Part shown: piece after piece, positions 61,900 to 64,000 of the stretch | Layout: the number at the start of each line of letters is the position of its first letter | How positions within the stretch are numbered: position 1 is the stretch's first letter | The notes under the pieces: generated by a model | Databases searched by the model: none | The model's input: only the letters and a program-made list of their open reading frames with translations | Told to the model about the DNA's origin: nothing | Program-made: the position numbers and the translations under genes | NCBI RefSeq assembly: GCF_900142775.1 | Contig: NZ_FRCC01000001.1 | Location: 620,001 to 684,000 of the forward strand | Direction of reading: 5' to 3' | Length of the DNA: 64,000 bases | Origin: Flavobacterium flevense | GTDB lineage: Bacteria; Bacteroidota; Bacteroidia; Flavobacteriales; Flavobacteriaceae

Positions 61900-62895
61900 A
61901 TGAGAGAAGTTGCATTCATAAAACAAAACAAAGAAAAATGGCTTGAATTTGAACAGGCAATTTTTGGTAAATCTAAGAAAAATCCTGATGAAATGGCAAG
62001 CTTGTACATTCATTTAGTGAATGATTTATCTTATGCTCAAACGTATTACCCAAAAAGTAAAACGGTCGTTTACCTGAATTATTTAGCTTCTCAAATATAT
62101 CAAAAGATTTACAAAACAAAAAGAGAAGATAAAAATCGCTTTATCCATTTCTTTTCAACCGAAGTACCGCTGTTAGTCTATCAGTACAAAAGATATTTGG
62201 GTTATGCTTTCCTGTTGTTTTTTTGTTGCCTGAGTATTGGAGTTGTTTCTGCTAAATATGATCAGGATTTTGTCCGGCTCATTCTTGGTGATCATTATGT
62301 AAATATGACTTTGGAAAACATTAAAAATGGGAACCCCATGGCCGTTTATAAATCAGGCGGGAATGTGGGCAGCTTTATTGGCATCACACTCAACAATTTA
62401 TATGTGGGCACCCGTTGTTTTATATATGGTGTTTTTTTAGGAATTGGAACCTTTAAAATTTTATTGCAAAACTCAATCATGCTGGGTGCTTTTCAATATT
62501 TTTTTCACCAGCAGGGTGTTTTTTGGGAAAGTGTTCGCGGTATCTGGATTCATGGTTCAATGGAAATTTTCGGGATGGTGGTAGAAGCAGCATGCGGCTT
62601 TATATTAGGAGCGTCTATTTTATTTCCAAAAACTTTTTCCCGAATGAATTCCTTTAAAATGGGCTTCAAAAACAGTTTGAAAATTTTTCTAAGCACGATT
62701 CCTTTCACCATTGCAGCAGGATTTCTGGAAGGTTTTATCACCAGATATTCTATAGAAATGCCTATCTGGCTGAGTATCTTTATTATTCTTTTCACACTTT
62801 CTGTTATTGCATTCTATTATTTGATATATCCGTTTATTATTAACAAAAAAATAAATCTAAATGATGTTTCAACTTCACAAAAACCGTTCATTTAG
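61900..62895 (+). CDS. Stage II sporulation protein M-like membrane protein
   Basis: A 331-residue protein. A soluble N-terminus (about 1-95) is followed by five or more helices. The SpoIIM family segments LNNLYVGTRCFIYGVFLGIG and WIHGSMEIFGMVVEAACGF are clear. In non-sporulating Bacteroidota it belongs to a membrane cluster with RDD, DUF4129 and MoxR genes; its function is unknown. It overlaps the next gene by 35 bases in another frame. Confidence 0.9.
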   Translation: MREVAFIKQNKEKWLEFEQAIFGKSKKNPDEMASLYIHLVNDLSYAQTYYPKSKTVVYLNYLASQIYQKIYKTKREDKNRFIHFFSTEVPLLVYQYKRYLGYAFLLFFCCLSIGVVSAKYDQDFVRLILGDHYVNMTLENIKNGNPMAVYKSGGNVGSFIGITLNNLYVGTRCFIYGVFLGIGTFKILLQNSIMLGAFQYFFHQQGVFWESVRGIWIHGSMEIFGMVVEAACGFILGASILFPKTFSRMNSFKMGFKNSLKIFLSTIPFTIAAGFLEGFITRYSIEMPIWLSIFIILFTLSVIAFYYLIYPFIINKKINLNDVSTSQKPFI

Positions 62896-63817
62896 CACCT
62901 ATATTAATGATACTTTTCTGTTTTTTAAAATGCATGGAAAAAGCTTTTTTAAAAACTACTTCATTATAAACGGTGCCTTGCTGTTGCTATTAATTGCAAT
63001 AGTATTTTTTGGTTTTCAGTTTTACTTTCAATCGCTGTTTTCTAATATAAACGCCCCTGGATTAAATACCAATCCAGTAGGAAATATGATTAATGAAAAT
63101 ATGGGATCTGTAGTACTTTTAGCGATACTCGTTATGGTTTTATTTTTCTTTATTTCCGTTTTACAATATGCGTTTCCGGTAATTTATTTTGATTTATTTG
63201 ATAAAAAAAATACTGATGATATCGTACCTTCAGAAATACTCCATAGTTTAAAACAGAAATCTTTTAAAATTTTTAAATTCTTTATCGCATTAGTATTTAT
63301 AATAACTCCCATAATCGTTATCATTTTTGGGATCAACATGCTTTTGTTTTTCATAATTATAGGAATCCCTTTGTTTTTTATCACAGCTCCGGCTGCCCTG
63401 TGCTGGGTAAACATTAGCTTTTTCCATTATTTAAATTCAAATGACAGATTATTCCCTTCTCTCTCTATAGGTTTTAAATACCTAAAACAACAGTTCTGGA
63501 CAAATGTGGGTTCAACAATAATTATGATAATTATTATTCAGATTGTAATGACCATTTTTACCACCATTCCTTACCTGTTTGGGATGGCAAATATGTTTAC
63601 TGAATTTTCACCTCAATCCGGCCCGACCAATCCCGAAAAACTTTCGGCACTGCCTATGTTGATGACAGTAGTAATGGTCATTTCTCTTGTTGCCAATTAT
63701 ATTCTCAGCAATTTAATTATTGTCAATCAGGGGTTAATTTATTACAGCCAGAAAGAGACAGAAGAGAACAGTTCTGTAAACCATACTATAGACTTGATAG
63801 GTACTGACAGTGAATAA
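62861..63817 (+). CDS. Membrane protein, six helices (SpoIIM/DUF4129 cluster)
   Basis: A 318-residue integral membrane protein with about six helices. It has an amphipathic N-terminus (LHKNRSFSTYINDTFLFFKM) and is rich in Ile, Phe and Met. I recognise no named domain; it resembles the unnamed membrane protein usually found between SpoIIM and DUF4129 genes. The start overlaps SpoIIM by 35 bases, and the end overlaps the next gene by 8 bases, so all three are translationally coupled. Confidence 0.82.
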   Translation: MMFQLHKNRSFSTYINDTFLFFKMHGKSFFKNYFIINGALLLLLIAIVFFGFQFYFQSLFSNINAPGLNTNPVGNMINENMGSVVLLAILVMVLFFFISVLQYAFPVIYFDLFDKKNTDDIVPSEILHSLKQKSFKIFKFFIALVFIITPIIVIIFGINMLLFFIIIGIPLFFITAPAALCWVNISFFHYLNSNDRLFPSLSIGFKYLKQQFWTNVGSTIIMIIIIQIVMTIFTTIPYLFGMANMFTEFSPQSGPTNPEKLSALPMLMTVVMVISLVANYILSNLIIVNQGLIYYSQKETEENSSVNHTIDLIGTDSE

Positions 63818-64000
63818 ACTAATCTTATTTTTTCTGCTTTTAACAGGCGTTTCTTCCCAATCGCAGGATTCTTTGGCTGTAGCCAAAAGCAGCATTATGT
63901 CTTCTGTTCAAAAAGAAATCATAGTGGACAACAGCATTATTAAACCACTGAAATTTGATCCCAATTTTAAAAAAAGCTATCAGTCAGCTGATTTTATTTA
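63810..64000 (+). CDS. DUF4129-type protein, N-terminal part (cut by window edge)
   Basis: Starts at GTG (63810) inside GTGAATAA, which also holds the stop of the preceding gene. The 63 codons present give a signal peptide (VNKLILFFLLLTGVSSQ, where V is read as Met) and the start of a mature region, IIKPLKFDPNFKKSYQ. Cluster position suggests a DUF4129 protein, but the diagnostic C-terminal domain lies beyond the window. Confidence 0.7.
   Translation, partial: MNKLILFFLLLTGVSSQSQDSLAVAKSSIMSSVQKEIIVDNSIIKPLKFDPNFKKSYQSADFI

Overview
The window is a stretch of chromosome from a Bacteroidota bacterium, almost certainly a Flavobacterium or a close relative. The signs are the gliding genes gldD and gldE beside ssb and mutY, SusC/TonB-type outer-membrane proteins, DUF2723, DUF3127 and DUF4301 genes, promoters of the Bacteroidetes type (TTTG, about 19 bp, TAnnTTTG), AT-rich spacers, and many short interspersed palindromes. 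It is core chromosome with small accessory insertions; no prophage, IS element, CRISPR array or rRNA gene was seen.

Layout. 1-1653: the start of nusA, rimP, a universal stress protein and tRNA-Gln. 1870-7841: a large DUF2723 (GT117) membrane protein, a polysaccharide deacetylase, a thioredoxin-fold protein without its cysteines and a membrane phosphoesterase. 7842-10529: an AT-rich accessory island, bordered by repeats, with an AvcD-like anti-phage dCTP/dCMP deaminase and a 78-residue partner gene. 10530-19512: polA, an orphan ORF, a LacI regulator, rplM-rpsI, rpsB-tsf, a queuosine-precursor transporter and tag. 19605-26678: a full thiamin operon (TPP riboswitch, thiS, thiC, thiE-like, thiD, thiE, thiG, thiH, thiF). 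26768-35393: aat, a PAP2 phosphatase, a DUF3127 protein, a histidine kinase, a transglutaminase-fold protein, a HIT protein, greA, a Rieske-like lipoprotein and a TonB receptor under a second TPP riboswitch, so probably a thiamin importer. 35468-41152: a GGGP synthase/PnuC/DUF4301/ArfB operon, a Crp/Fnr regulator next to a small membrane protein and a truncated globin, and a phosphopantetheinyl transferase. 41438-54172: ahcY, a large beta-barrel protein, rplU-rpmA, a pair of M16 proteases and the mutY-ssb-gldE-gldD cluster. 54307-64000: an HU protein, a 30-residue ribosomal-type protein, RNase G, a hipBA module, a divergent MFS/AraC pair, and an RDD/SpoIIM/DUF4129 membrane cluster that runs off the end.

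How the parts fit. Thiamin is covered twice, by synthesis and by outer-membrane uptake, each under a TPP riboswitch; PnuC lies close by and may be the inner-membrane partner. For thiS the switch mechanism can be read from the sequence: a hairpin hides the start codon, and the 5' strand of the aptamer can pair with and open it. Leaders of rimP-nusA and greA, both transcription-elongation genes, carry terminator-like hairpins.

Most unusual: short palindromic repeats sit in frame inside protein genes. Two copies of an AATCCCGAT..TTCGGGA element encode NPDxSG in the deacetylase and in polA. The deacetylase copy is flanked by an exact 11-bp direct repeat, giving a 33-bp unit. An exact 33-bp palindrome is embedded in the first thiE-like gene. 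The signal-peptide region of the thiamin TonB receptor also looks built from repeats. A second family keeps its ends but has different, self-complementary stems in each copy.
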